Shown piece after piece: positions 33,370-44,977 of a DNA stretch of 64,000 nt. The DNA is from Carettochelys insculpta (Eukaryota; Chordata; Testudines; Carettochelyidae). The stretch spans positions 60,233,001-60,297,000 of the forward strand of contig NC_134140.1 of the NCBI RefSeq assembly GCF_033958435.1, in the 5' to 3' direction. Below the pieces are notes generated by a model. The model was not told where the DNA came from. It saw only the letters and a program-made list of their open reading frames with translations, and did no database searches. Both the position numbers and the translations under genes were made by a program. Numbering within the stretch: the stretch's first letter is position 1; the number at the start of each line of letters is the position of its first letter.

Positions 33370-36300
33370 CAAGGTTGTCATGCCAAGGGCGGTTGTGGGG
33401 ATAAGCTCCCATAGCTTATAAAACTCCCTCAATGGCGCGCATCTCAAAAAGCCTCTGACAACCATGTCCAGCTCCTGCCCTTCTTGTGTGGCTTAGTTTT
33501 TAAGCCTGGTGGAACCGTTTCTACTGACAGAAGAAGGGGCAAAAGGCGGTACACTGGCGCCTTAAAACTGGTTGCTTCGGGCAGGTGAGGCTCATTAGCC
33601 TTGGTCGGTCGCTCACCTAGGAGAAGGTAAACTCTGATTTCAAACCCCTGCTGCCTTGCAGTCACACCCATTCCAGGGAGGGGCTTCGGGAGTTAACCCT
33701 GAGGAAAAATCAGGAGTTGGAGACCCGAAGGCAGCCTGATGTTACTTTTGACATCTTCCTGGCAACTCCTGCAATGCTGCTGATGCCAAACTGTACCAGC
33801 TCGCCGTTCCTTTGGATTCGTCAGCAACATGCAGAGGGGGGATCTGCTACATGGACAACAGCTCATCCTCCATACAAAATTTGCCCAGGCATGTGCCCTG
33901 GAGAGGACACTCCAGCGTCGCCTCACAGCGTTGGCATAACACGGGAAGCAACAGTATACCGGTTATAAGTCATAGCTCATTGGTGAAGAGCTTGACGCCA
34001 GGGGTTGCTTCCAACAGTGGGAGGGGTCATTGTAGCCTCATTGGACAGCTACTGCCCGCCTCAAACTGGGAAGCCCCCAGCCAATAAGATGCTGTCTCAC
34101 CACAGTCCATTTCACTGGGTGCATGGAGCTTAGGGATCAATCCCAACAGGTGGTCTGAAATCTGTGCACCAAACAAAAAGAAAAAAATACAAAAGCACCT
34201 GGTTCTTAGACTGGGCACCTGGCATGTTAGAACCATGATAACTGGACTTTCAGACAACCTTGAAGACATAGATGATATCCACAAGACAGCAGTTATTAAC
34301 AATGAACTGAGAAGGTTAAAAATGGACATTGTCACCCTTCAGGAGACAAGACTCTCATCTTCCATCAGTCTAAAGGAGAAAGATTTCACTTTTTTCTGGA
34401 TGGGAAAAACCCCTAGTGAGACCAAAGAACACAGTGTGGGTTTGGCAATCAAGAATGCTCTGATTGGCTCCATCACACCACCCCCAGGGCACTCGGAAAG
34501 GCTTATACAACTCCAGGTGCAAACATCTGCAGCCCTGACCGACATCATCAGTGCCTATGCTCCAACATTGACCTCTTCCCAAGAAGCTAAGGACAAGTTT
34601 CATGATGAGCTCAGCATTGCAATCAAAGAAATTCCAATTCGCGAGCCACTGATCATTCTTGGGGATTTTAACGCAAGAGTTGGTGCTGACCATTCCAGCT
34701 GGCCCACATGCTTAGGGCAATTTGGAGTTGGGAAGTTAAATGAGAATGGGCAGCAACTGTTGGAGCTTTGCTGCCAGTACAGTCTCTGTGTTACCTACAC
34801 CTTTTTCAAGACCAAGACCAAGCCCCAGCACAGTGCGTCATCCCAGGTCCAAACACTGGCACCAGCTGGACTTGATCCTTGTAAGGTGCGCCTGCATAGG
34901 CAACATCAAGCTGACTCGCAGCTATCATAGTGCAGACTGAGACTCCGACCATTCACTCATTGCCAGCAAGGTCAGGCTTCAACCTCGGAGGCTGTATGGA
35001 ACAAAGAATGCAGGTAGGCCACGAATCAACATCTGCATGACCAAAGAGCCCGAGAGGGTTGCACAGTTTACCCGTGCCCTTGATGCGGCCCTTCCTGGCC
35101 CAACCAGCGCAGATGCCAGCGGAAGGTGGGCGTACCTTAGGGACACCATCTACAACACAGCGATATTGACTTTTGGTAAGAATCAGACGAAGTCAGCTGA
35201 CTGGTTTGAAGCACACTCAGAAGAGCTGCTGCCCATCGTTGAGGAGAAGCAGCTCGCAGCTACAACATACAAGACATCTCCTAGTGAGAGGAACTTGCAG
35301 ATACTCAGGGCTGCTCATGGTAAAGTCCAAAGGACAGCCAGGCACTGTGCTAATGACTACTGGCTTTAGCTCTGCTCCAGAGTCCACACCTGTGCAGACA
35401 ATGGCAACATAAAGGGTATGTATGATGGAATCAGAGAAGCCATTGCACCAATTCAAAATAAGATTGCTCCCCTGAAGGCACTCAATGGAGAGATCCTTAA
35501 GGACTGCTCCAAACAGATGGAAAGGTGGGTGGAGCATTACTCAGAGTTGTATGCTTTGGAGAACGCTGTCACAGAAGCAGCACTGAATGCCATTAGGTGC
35601 CTTCCAACTTTGTCAGAGCTCGACAATGTGCCAACAGTGCTGGAGGTCAGCCAGGCACTTGACGCATTGGTGGTTGGGAAAGCCCCAGGTAAAGATGGCA
35701 TTCCATCAGAAATTCTCAAGTGTGCTCAGAGCAGCCTGATTCCAGAACTGCATGGGCTGCTGTGTCAGTGTTGGAAGGAGCGGAAAGTACCACAAGACAT
35801 GAGAGATGCCAACATAGTCACTCTTTACAAGAACAAGGGTGACAGGAGCGACTGTAACAACTATCATGGTATATCCCTCCTCAGTATCGTTGGAAAGCTC
35901 TTTGCCCGGGTAGTATTAAAGAGGCTCCAAGTCCTCGCAGAACGAGTCTATCCTGAGTCACAGTGCAGGTTTAGAGCTAAAAGATCTATCATCGATATGG
36001 TATTTTCCCTTAGGCAGCTGCAGGAAAAGTGCAGGGAACGGCAAAGGCCACTATGCATTTCATTCATCAACCTAACCAAGGCTTTTGACCTTGTTAGCAG
36101 AAATGGTCTTTTTCAAACTCTGGAAAAGATTGGCTGTCCCCGCACCCTGCTCAATATTATCAAGTCTTTCCATGAGGACATGAAGGGAGTCATTGTCTAT
36201 GATGTCTATGATGGATCCACCTCCCAACCTTTCAGTATCCACAGTGGAGTGAGGCAGGGTTGCGTTCTGGCCCCTACACCATCCGCTTGCCATAAGCATC

Positions 36301-37140
36301 AATGATCACCAGCTGGAAGTTGTCCACGAGTTCGTTTACCTGGGCTCCACAATATCCGACAACCTCTCCCTTGAAAGTGAGATTAACAAACGTATAGGAA
36401 TGGCTGCCACCACACTATCCAGGCTAACAAAAACTGTATGGTCCAACAGGAAACTCATAGAGCACACCAAAGCACAAGTCTATAGAGCCTGCATATTGAG
36501 TACCCTCCTGTATGGCTGCGAAACTTGGACGCTGAGCTCCAAGTATGAAAAGAGGCTCAACTCATTTCATATGCATTCCCTGAGATACGTCCTGGGAATC
36601 TCCTGGTGGGACAAGGTGACTAACAACACGGTGCTCGAACGAGCAGGGACTGCCACCATGCACACTTTGATCAAGCAGAGACGCCTGCGATGGCTAGGTC
36701 ACATCTCCTGCATGCAGTACGGTCGCATACCTAAGGATTTGCTCTATGGTGAACTGGCGACGGGGACCAGGCTGCTTGGAAGACCTCATCTCCGCTACAA
36801 AGATGTGTGCAAGCGCGACTTGAAGGCTGCTATCATCATCAGTGCCACTTGGGAGACACTCGCCACCAATCGATGCCTGTGGAAGCAACGGGTGAAAAAA
36901 GGACTTCTCCCAGTATGAAGACAACCTCAGGCAACAAGGAGAAGAGAAAAGAATTCTGAGAAAGTCCCGTCCCCAGTCCATCAACCAGGGCTCAGTGTTC
37001 CCCTGTACCCTGTGCAGAAAAGACTGTCACTCAAGAATTGGACTTTACAGCCACACTAGATGCTGCTGTCAATCCAACCCTGGGTGCAACAACACACCAT
37101 AGTCCTCCAGGACTGATGGATGCCTACCTACCTAACTGCA
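33370..37140 (+). mobile_element. Near full-length LINE of a C-terminal zinc-finger type, with internal deletion
   Basis: A GC-richer 5' UTR-like region (33370-34190) precedes a long coding part with endonuclease, reverse transcriptase and a terminal C2H2 finger, then a short 3' UTR ending near GATGGATGCCTACCTAC. A related, 5'-truncated copy at 57573-58835 shares the C-terminal half and the 3' UTR. I recognise the protein type from many metazoan genomes but cannot name its clade with confidence. The 5' boundary is approximate. Confidence 0.75.
34200..37070 (+). pseudogene. Zinc-finger LINE ORF (endonuclease, RT, C2H2 finger), catalytic block deleted
   Basis: The order is LGTWHVRTM near 34210, LQETRL (catalytic Glu block, 34336), LIILGDFNARVGADHSSWP (34650) and a shifted segment with RSKHWHQLDLILVR and RSYHSAD. 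Then come the linker (35037-35366), RT with ILGK-type VGKAPGKDGIPSEIL (35670), NIVTLYKNKGDRSDCNNYHG, a CRFRAKRS block, ISFINLTKAFD (motif A) and HSGVRQGCVLAPT (motif B). Here the sequence jumps directly to a VVHEFVYLGS segment: about 300 bp present in the 57.6-kb copy, including the FADD motif, is missing. The C-terminus (RRLRWLGHIS, RYKDVCKRDL) ends in a C2H2 finger, CTLCRKDCHSRIGLYSHTRC. Stops include one near 35367 and a frameshift near 36300. Confidence 0.8.
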
Positions 37141-37246
37141 AACAGAACCTCGGTTCTGGGTTTAAAAAAGAGTTCTGTCTTTCTAGTGCATCACCACCTG
37201 TAATAAAGGTCCCGGGAGCCAAAATAAACCTCTGGAACTGTGAAAA

Positions 37247-37410
37247 CAAAAAAGCAGTCCAGTAGAACTTTAAAGACTAACAAAATAATTTATTAGGTGA
37301 TGAGCTTTCGTGGAACAGACCCACTTCTTCAGATCATAGCCATACCAGAACAGTTTGGTATGCTTTTTTGTTTTCATAGTTTATAGACTAGCACGGCTAT
37401 CTCTCTGTTA
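37247..37410. mobile_element. PLE-end foldback insertion just 3' of the LINE
   Basis: It starts AACAAAAAAGCAGTCCAGTA, carries the minus-strand hammerhead-like motif, and ends with ATAGACTAGCACGGCTATCT. The inner AACAAAAAAGC and GCTTTTTTGTT segments are mirrored. ACTGTG at both flanks may be a short duplication. Confidence 0.7.
37306..37332 (-). ncRNA. Hammerhead-ribozyme-like core (candidate)
   Basis: On the minus strand: CTGAAGA (N7 = A is allowed in the CUGANGA consensus), an extra A, GTGGG/TCCAC stem with one G-U pair, then GAAA. Same layout as at 27196 and 31575. Confidence 0.3.
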
Positions 37411-38332
37411 CTGTGGAATGGTGTTGTCTTTAAATTATTCCCTCAACAGCATTTGTGAAAATCCCATGGCCTTCAATGGGGTATATACGGGCATAATGGA
37501 TCACATCTGAGTAAACAGTTTTGTTGATGAGATGCAGGAAGGAACAGAATCCAGCTCATGTCCTCTTGCTGGAGTTCTGTTGGGCTAATGGTAGTACTGT
37601 ATAGTAAAAATGTGTTTTTCCCCCAGCATAGATGACTACATACACCCAGGGAGCAGATCAGTAGAGGGTGCCTTTGCTACATAGCCATTTTTCGAAGTAC
37701 CAACTGCCTTGAAGGTCTCTACCCAATGAACAACTCTTACACATCAAGCTAACAGATGCTCAAATATCTTTTACTGATGTATTATAAATCTGTAACCTGA
37801 CACCAAGTGCTATTAGCAGTAGTAAGGTCCTGGGTTCAATCCTGCCAGAAGGACCCGTTTTACAATTAAGGGACTGAGATTGGGGGAAGGGGACAATGAA
37901 GCCAAACTTAATCCATTCGCAGGCCTGAGGAATTTAAATTTTAACTCCCACTATCACCTTCATGAGTGTTATTTCCCCATTCAGAAATATTTCCAAGCAG
38001 ACCACTTTTAGAGGGGAATACCAGAATCATTATGTATTTATATAAAACAAATTAGAAATCTTTTGTGTATGAGACTTATGGATGACCCAGTAGTCAGTGG
38101 CATGGCTTGCTGAGCTCCAGAACTTAGTCAGAAACTAATCCCTCCCCTTCTCCCATCCCCAGCCTCTCTCAAATTAGATTTAAGGGAGATTAAGGAGACA
38201 GCTGCCCTCAGACTGTCTGTCCCTTTCTAGTGAAATCCACAACCCAAACTTCCCTGTCTAGTCCCACAGCCAGCACCATATAGGATCCAGAATTTCTCAG
38301 TAAGATACATGGTGTGGAATACTTACATAAAC
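37411..38332. other. Stretch with nothing recognised
   Basis: A B-box-like GGTTCAATCC at about 37832 is the only suggestive motif. No SINE body was recognised. Confidence 0.35.
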
Positions 38333-38520
38333 TCAGTGTTTTTTGTTTTTGTTTTTGTTTTTGTTTTTTTTGGGGGGGGGGCGGGGCCTGGTTCTTGCAA
38401 GTATGGCACCTCAGCAGCCCCAGCCATGGGACTGGCTAGAGGTGGAGGACAGGGAGCCAGCTGATTACTGGCTCTTTTGTGCAAAACAAAAACAAAAACA
38501 AAAACAAGGCACTGCATAAA
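38333..38520. repeat. Inverted (GTTTTT)n / (AAAAAC)n arms around a GC-rich spacer
   Basis: The left arm (about 38333-38368) is a GTTTTT repeat preceded by CAGTG. The right arm (about 38485-38516) is AAAAAC repeats followed by GCACTGC. The spacer opens with a run of about ten G followed by CGGGG. The arms could pair over about 25 bp. Confidence 0.7.
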
Positions 38521-38558
38521 CTCTACAAGTTCTCTTGCTAAATTTGGGCTCCCTATTT

Positions 38559-39478
38559 CAGGGGTGAGCAAACTTTTTAAACCGCCCTCCCTTTCATCCC
38601 TACAATGAGCTGGGGCCCCCCAACCTGTCTAATAAAATCCAAACGAACAAAATTTCTGTTATGTTCATAAGAAAAACAAAACCTTTCGGCACGTGCCACT
38701 CTACATGAGGCAGCAACATAAACTGCAAAGCTGCAAGGACAATGCACACAATGGAAGAGAGGATACTCACTATACAGATGGAAGCAAAACATGTTTGAAG
38801 AGCCACCTTCCCCAGCCCTCCCAGGCAGCTATTAAAACAACACATTCACTCTGTTTAAAGAGCCCTCCCAGCTCCAGCAGTCCCAGGTTGTTCACTTTTC
38901 AAGAACCCAACCCAGTTTAGGAGAAAGAAAAAAAACAACAAAAATACCCCCACACCACTACCAACAGCCCCCTGCTGTTTAAAGAGCCTGCCTGCCTTTC
39001 CTAGCCTTCCCAGGTAGCCTTTTGAAGTAAAAAGAACTAAACAAAAGATCAACATGTTTGCGCTTTTAAAAAAAAACAACAAAAAAACCCAGCCTGGACT
39101 TTCCAGGGAAGCTGAAATAAGGAGCCATCCAGGTAAACGCACACATCTCTTACCCCGACTCAGATGCCTCTGAAAAAAGTGAGGGAGGGGACCAGAAATG
39201 ACAGCAGAAACTACGGGGACAGGGAGGTAGGCAGCTGAGCCAAGAGAGGTTGTAGGGAGGCAGTGGAGAGCCTCCACAGGAGTTGGCGGGGGACCAGAAA
39301 TGAAGCCAGCCCTCTGCTGACAGCAGGGAGGGCAGGCAGCACAGCACGGCACACAAGCACGGAACAGCTGTGACAGAAGCTATGGGGAGGAGGTGGAGGG
39401 TCCACACAGGGGGGAGCAGGCTGTGCTGTGCCCCCTTTTGAAATTTTGCGTGCCCCCAATTTGCTCACCCCCGCCCTG
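38559..39478. mobile_element. Probable non-autonomous hAT element
   Basis: Left end CAGGGGTGAGCAAACTTTTT. The right end, read inward, is CAGGGCGGGGGTGAGCAAAT. These inverted ends are typical of hAT elements (CAGGG...CCCTG). The flanking 8-mers do not match, so the duplication has decayed or an end is misjudged. There is no transposase in it; the frames on the minus strand show no motif. Confidence 0.6.
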
Positions 39479-39803
39479 CTTAACCGGAGTCCACTACCTC
39501 TCTGCACGGGGTGATGCATTTACTTCTTATGCAGCCTCAAAGCTAGTTTTTCTTTCATCTCCCTTCTCCTATGCTGGGAGCAGAGAACTTCACGTCTTCT
39601 AGCTCTCTGGCTTACCAATGCATGTAGTAATAATTCATAATGGAAATGTAATTAATAATAATTACAATGCAAATAATACAATGCAATTATAAATATATTA
39701 TACTTAATGATAGAAACTCATTTGTAGACCTCTGGCTTCAAGAGGGCCAGGCAGATTTCTGAGCAAGTCTGATTTCTCCCAGTAGTACACTTAATCACTC
39801 AGT

Positions 39804-40222
39804 GGCCGTGTCTACACTAGCCCCAAATTTTGAAATGGCCACACAAATGGCCATTTTGAAGTTTACTAATGAAGCGCTGAAATGCATATTCAGCATTTCA
39901 TTAGCATGCAGGCGGCCGTGGCACTTTGAAATTGACGCGCCTCACCGCCGCGCGGCTCGTCCCGACGGGGCTCCTTTTCGAAGCTGTTTTCGAATTCCCA
40001 TGAGCTGATGGGAATAAGGGGACTTCGAAGTAGGCGGGGTCCTTTCAAAAAGGAGCCCCGTCGGGATGAGCCGCGTGGCGACGAGGCGCATCAATTTCAA
40101 AGTGCCGCGGCCGCCCGCATGCTAATGAAGCGCTGAATATGCATTTCAGCACTTCATTAGTAAACTTCAAAATGGCCATTTGCGTGGCCATTTCGAAGTT
40201 TGGGGCTAGTGTAGACATGGCC
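39804..40222. mobile_element. Large foldback MITE, GGCYRYGTCTACAC group
   Basis: A 419-bp palindrome. Ends GGCCGTGTCTACACTAGCCC and, inward from the right, GGCCATGTCTACACTAGCCC. The two arms mirror each other nearly completely around a short centre near GAGCTGATGGGAATAAGGGG (about 40002-40021). TTCGAA-type boxes are scattered in it. The flanking trinucleotides (AGT and TTG) do not match. Confidence 0.85.
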
Positions 40223-41138
40223 TTGGAGAGGTGAGGAGATCTAGACTGAACATGAGTAATTGAGATATGTGATGGAGGGATGGATAATGCCAACAGCAGT
40301 GTATTTAGGAAAAAAACAGGATCATAATTGGTCAAGTCATCACAAAAACAAAACAGCAGCCTCAGTGACAGGCAACACTAATTCATGCAGTCCAAAAAAA
40401 ATCCTCCTTCCTCAAAGTTATATTTTAAACAACATCCCCACCCAAAAAACTCCTTTAAAAACCCTCCACGGGTTCCTGAAAGCCCCTAGCTCTTGATTTT
40501 GGATTGAGCCCCCAAATTCTGAAGTCCGGGGCCTGGCCCTCCCTGAGAAGCCATGCTAACAGCTCTTTCTTTTATATTGAATTAGTTTAATTGTAGCTGC
40601 AGCCCATAAAGATAAGAGCTTTCCTTATGATGGCAAAGAGTGACAATTATTCTTTGAAAGCAATCTATCCCAGATGCGCATGTGCTTGGGAAAAGAGGAT
40701 CTTTGTGGAGAGTTGTTGTAGTGAAGGCACACAGAAGAAACATTTGGTTAGGGGGGACATTCTGTAAGTGTGGCTAATGCACTGGATTATTGAAGGATTT
40801 TTAACTATTAGGATTTCTGAATTGTGCAGCAACCATTAGTACAGAGCATTCCCATTCTGTGCGTCTCACTTCCGGCATCAAAGCCAGTGACAGTTGCAAG
40901 CCTTGCTGGATCATTGTGGTAGCAGTATTTGTTTAGTTTCTGATTAGCTTGACCCCTCTGCAGTGTTGTCCATGAAAGTAAACCAGAAATCCCCCCGTTG
41001 AGCAGTGATCAGTGCACTCTGGAGTGGTAATGGAAGAACTATCCGCACTACAGAGGTTATGCAAGAACTGGCACGTGAAGGATCACAGTGCTTAGCCTAC
41101 AAAAATTGGGTGGTTTAGAAGCCTTTGTGTGTGGACAT
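40223..41138. other. Stretch with nothing recognised
   Basis: Ordinary AT-rich DNA between two MITEs. Confidence 0.4.
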
Positions 41139-41141
41139 CTA

Positions 41142-41547
41142 GGCTACACATCAGTGTTATTTTGAAATAAGCCATTATGAAATAGCTATTCCAAACCAGT
41201 TTATTTCAAAATAACACAGTTGCACACAAGAATGCATTTCGAAATAGCACTTAGCTATTTTGAAATAACATGTCCGGACACATAGTGCCTATTTCAAAAT
41301 AGTGCCGATGGCCACCATCATGGCTTATTTCAAAATAGCACTATTCCATGTCTTAGCTGCACCTATTTCAGAATAGCTATTTCAAAATAGGCGCTATTCC
41401 TTCTGCATGCGGCTTACAGAATTTGAAAAAGTGCACCTGCTATTTCAAATTTATTTCAAAATAATGTGTGCATAGTATAAATGCTTGCAAAGTTATTTCA
41501 AAATAACAGCCATTATCCTGAAATAACTTTGCTGTGTGTCCATAGCC
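41142..41547. mobile_element. MITE, GGCYRYGTCTACAC group, CpG-decayed copy
   Basis: The ends are GGCTACACATCAG and, inward from the right, GGCTATGGACACAC. It is flanked by CTA on both sides (41139-41141 and 41548-41550). The interior is dense in TATTTCAAAATAG boxes, which look like CpG-decayed versions of the TTCGAAAT boxes in younger members. Confidence 0.75.
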
Positions 41548-41550
41548 CTA

Positions 41551-43799
41551 GTGCCTTGCAAGTGTATAAGGAGAATCAGTGGTTAACATTCCGAATGTTT
41601 CTAGTTTAGATAGGGCCATCATGAGTGTTTTTTTGAAAACAACAAAAATCCATTTTGAAATGAAGAAGAGGGATTACAGGGCTTCTAAATACAATGATAA
41701 AAGAAGATAACCTTACCCCCAAAGGGGTAGGGGAGAAATCCAAGGACATTCAAAAGAAAAAAAGAACTCTGACTTACAAAAGAGGAATGGAATGCCACAA
41801 AGGGCAAAATAATCCTATTCTGAAACATAAAACAGGTCCAAAAACCACCATTAGATCTAATAGAAGAAAACTATGTTTTTGCCAACAATCACATTTTTCT
41901 CCCTCCCGGAAAAGGAAGGTGCAGTTTCCTTGCAACTCAAACAGCTTTATGGCTTCTATCCTGGTTAACAATAAAGCACTTCCCTTCCTATTTATACTGC
42001 CATCCTGTGGTTAAAACGGCACTGCAAATAATATCACCAACATCCACATGTCTGTGTCAAACTGTAATTGATGCATTTGTAATGAAAATTCAGTATCACT
42101 GTTCTAGTAGAGACCAGGAAGTGTTGTTGAGTTGCACTTTTTTTTCTTTTTGTAATTATGACAAGTAAGCTGGAGAGAAGACAGCACTTACAAAGCCTCG
42201 CTCTTTCAAAGCACTGTACAAACCTTAATCCCTAAAACAAGATGATAAAGGAGTAAAGATTAGAATATAGGAGCTACTCAGCCTCTGGGCTTTATCTTCT
42301 ACATCCCATTGCCTCAGCTCTGTTACTTTATTGTGCTGGCTCAGAGGTACACAGAATACATCATAAATTCTTATCACCAGGAAGATTACATTACATGAAA
42401 TTTGCTTTTATTGAGTATTTCAGACTCAGATAAATACAGAGCTTGAGTGTTATAATTTCCATATGGCCAAGTATATCTTGTAAAATGCCATAAATCCACA
42501 GATGCAAAACCCTCGCATGCACTCTTTCATGCCTGTGAGGGTTTTGTGGTAGAGATGGTTAAATAAGGACCAAATTATAGCTCTGTATTTGTGAGTTCTT
42601 TTGATTAAAGGTACTGAGGGCAAAACATTAATTGGATTGAATGACCTGCTAATTATGGATCACACAAAGTGGAGTTTTCTTGCAAGCTGCAGGAGAAGTG
42701 ATTTAGAACCAGGCAAAAACCACAAAAATCAAAAGTAGTCAGGTAAATGTATTCAGGAAAAAAAATCTTTGAAGCAGGCTTTGAAAATTTGGAAGTATTA
42801 TTAAGTGGAACAGACTCCATTCACATCTGTAAATGTATAACTATTGGACCAATATATGGCACCTATCACAAAGCTATCCTCCTTCAAAGTACATGCCACT
42901 CCTCTGAGACTGCCACATACTTTCTTTGTAGGCAGAGAATGAAACTGCCACGCAGAAAGCTGGCTACCTTACATTCATCAGAATGTAGGTGTAACAAAAG
43001 ATTGTTAGCAGATGAATGTTTTGAGTCAGTGCCTCCCTACCTTTTAGTCTAGCTGGACACATCATACAAGTGGTAAAGATTTCATTTACTGGGGGACTCA
43101 GATGCTATCTGCCTAGCTGCTGGATTTGCTTCAGATAATAAACACTGTGAACGAACAGTCAATACCCTTAATTCCAGCTTACTACTTCAAGCACTGAGGA
43201 AAAAATTAAAGTTTCCAGGTTCACTACCATGAGGGTGTATTGGTGCCTTCAGGGTGAGTTGGTATTTATGTGAAACCACACTGAATAAATTCCCCTTTAA
43301 CCTGAGAAAACACGCTGATATGCTGCTGAAGAATTGGGAAGCACAGATCACTGATGAGCTGGCAAGTGGTTCTCCTATGCAGGCAGATCTCATCTAAGCC
43401 CTTCCAGAGAGGGCAGCAATCTGCATGGACATGAGATTCACATACATGGAGACTTTATTGATCCTATCAATGGTCAGTTATATTCTTCCTCTCTTAAGTA
43501 AAGCTACTGCACTTTCCAAGCTAATCTCAACAAGAGTTTCACCAGCTGGTGATATTGTCTGTGTCTCAACATTTTCCCAGCTGGGGTGCTCCATCTTTTC
43601 ATTTTAGCAGCCACTTGGTAAGAGGGGCATTGTAGCAGGACAGCTGCCTTCTGGGTGGTCCCTCAGAGCCTGGCATCACACTTCACAGCATCACTCTGCC
43701 TCAATTTCCCTTTCAGTTTGGTAACAGTATGTTCACTTAAACAGTTCAGAAAGAGATGCCAAACCTATGCTGGAGCATGAGCATCTGAGAGTGTGACCT
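41551..43799. other. Stretch with nothing recognised
   Basis: No gene or family recognised. The phrase AAAGCACTGTACAAACCTTA at about 42218 resembles a segment of old amniote SINEs but is too short to call. Confidence 0.35.
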
Positions 43800-44010
43800 A
43801 CCCATCCCTTCTTTCCTCTCTTGATTTGAATGTCAAGTGGTTCTTGTCCTGTTCTGTTCCAAAAACTTGCCATTTGGTGTGAAGGGTACACCTCAGGCAC
43901 CTGTTTATCAATGTCTGTAGCTTGTGATTTGAAGACTTTTTAGTACACCAGGTCTCGCATCCATACAAGAGCACACTCTTCACATTTGTGGAGAAGATTC
44001 TTTGCAGATA
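43800..44010 (-). pseudogene. LINE reverse transcriptase C-terminal fragment
   Basis: The minus strand encodes VKSVLLYGCETWCTKKSSNH, then LQTLINRCLRCTL and, after frameshifts, a KKGWVGHTLRC segment. This is the region downstream of the RT catalytic block in Jockey/CR1/RTE-type LINEs (LLYGCETW...CLRRIL...W.GH.LR). Only about 210 bp remains. It differs from the zinc-finger LINEs, which read LLYGCETWTL. Confidence 0.6.
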
Positions 44011-44157
44011 TTATTTGTGAACTCCTTATGGGAAGAAGAGTCTTGATTACAGCTGTTGCTTTTCCTATCCTATACCTATTAAGCAACATTCTATATATTG
44101 ACCATACATTATTATTATTATTCTTTCCCTCCCATCCCACAAATATGCACAACCTTA

Positions 44158-44176
44158 ATGTGTGTGTGTGTGTGTG
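44158..44176 (+). repeat. (TG)n microsatellite
   Basis: About nine TG units, next to a short (ATT)n stretch at about 44108-44121. Confidence 0.85.
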
Positions 44177-44307
44177 ATCTTTCACATTAACTTTGGGGTA
44201 GGGAGCCACAATGTTTTCCTTGGGAAGGAAAAAGTCTCAGAGAACTGAAGGAAAGATAAAGGAGATAAGGAATTCAGGACATTTCCAGAGGAATCGTTCA
44301 GTTAATT

Positions 44308-44585
44308 CATAGAATCATAGAATACTAGAACTGGAAGGGACCTAAAGAGGTCATTAAGTCCAGTTCCCTGCCCTCTTGACAGGACGAAACACCAGCTAGA
44401 CCATCCTTGATAGGTGTCTATCTAACCTGCTTTTTAATATCTCCAGCGATGGAGATTCCACAACTTCCCTAGGTAACTTATTCCAGTGTTGAACCAGCCT
44501 GAGAGTTAGGAAATTTTTCGTAATGTTTAATCTAAACCTCCCTTGCTGCAGTTTAAGCTCATTGCTCTTTCCCCTATCCAAGAAT
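44308..44585 (-). mobile_element. CR1 LINE 3' end
   Basis: Begins CATAGAATCATAGAATACTA, the classic inverted CR1 3' terminus with its tandem 8-mers, followed by GAACTGGAAGGGACC and the conserved GGTGTCTATCTAACCTGC and CCTGAGAGTTAGGAAATTTT blocks. The minus-strand ORF2 tail (HWNKLPREVVESPSLEILKS) is still readable. It is 5'-truncated to about 280 bp. Confidence 0.9.
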
Positions 44586-44789
44586 TCACCAAAGTCTTGG
44601 GTTATATACAGATTGATATATGGGGCATGTCAGCTAAAAAATGTTGTAGCCCTTCCGGCAGTTTTCATGCAGATCTGAGATGCAGACAGCTTTAACTTGA
44701 AAACCTAGAAGTGTATCCTCTGTAAAGCCACTAGTCAGTTTTCTCTTCCAAAGAAGTGTCATGCAATAAGGTCATAGTGATCAAGACAA

Positions 44790-44977
44790 GCATCGGAGAG
44801 GTAGCCGTGTTAGTCTGTATCTTTGAGAACAACAAGAAGTCCTGTAGCATCTTATAAACTAACAGATATTTTGGAGCATAAGCTTTCATGGGCAAAGACC
44901 CACTAGTCTTTGCTCATGAAAGTTTATGCTCCAAAATATCTATTAGTCTATAAGGTGCCACAGGGCTTCATGTTCTC
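44790..44977. mobile_element. Palindromic PLE-end insertion with 14-bp target duplication
   Basis: It is flanked by a perfect AGTGATCAAGACAA (44776-44789 and 44978-44991). The left half (GCATCGGAGAGGTAGCCGTG ... TAAACTAACAGATATTTTGG) is mirrored by the right half (CCAAAATATCTATTAGTCTA ... AAGGTGCCACAGG). The arms meet near CAAAGACCCACTAGTCTTTG. Confidence 0.85.

Noticed and set aside
34235..36918. A functional reverse transcriptase gene or domesticated host gene
   Set aside because: It has frameshifts, a stop near 35367 and lacks the catalytic FADD segment, and it is bounded by LINE UTRs.
37825..37850. Possible tRNA or tRNA-SINE from a B-box-like GGTTCAATCC
   Set aside because: No A box, no cloverleaf and no SINE body was found. 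The same applies to the B-box-like motif near 19460.
38855..39352. 165-codon minus-strand frame with hydrophobic stretches
   Set aside because: It falls inside the hAT-like element at 38559-39478; the hydrophobicity comes from AAAAAC/GTTTTT-rich DNA and there is no conserved motif.
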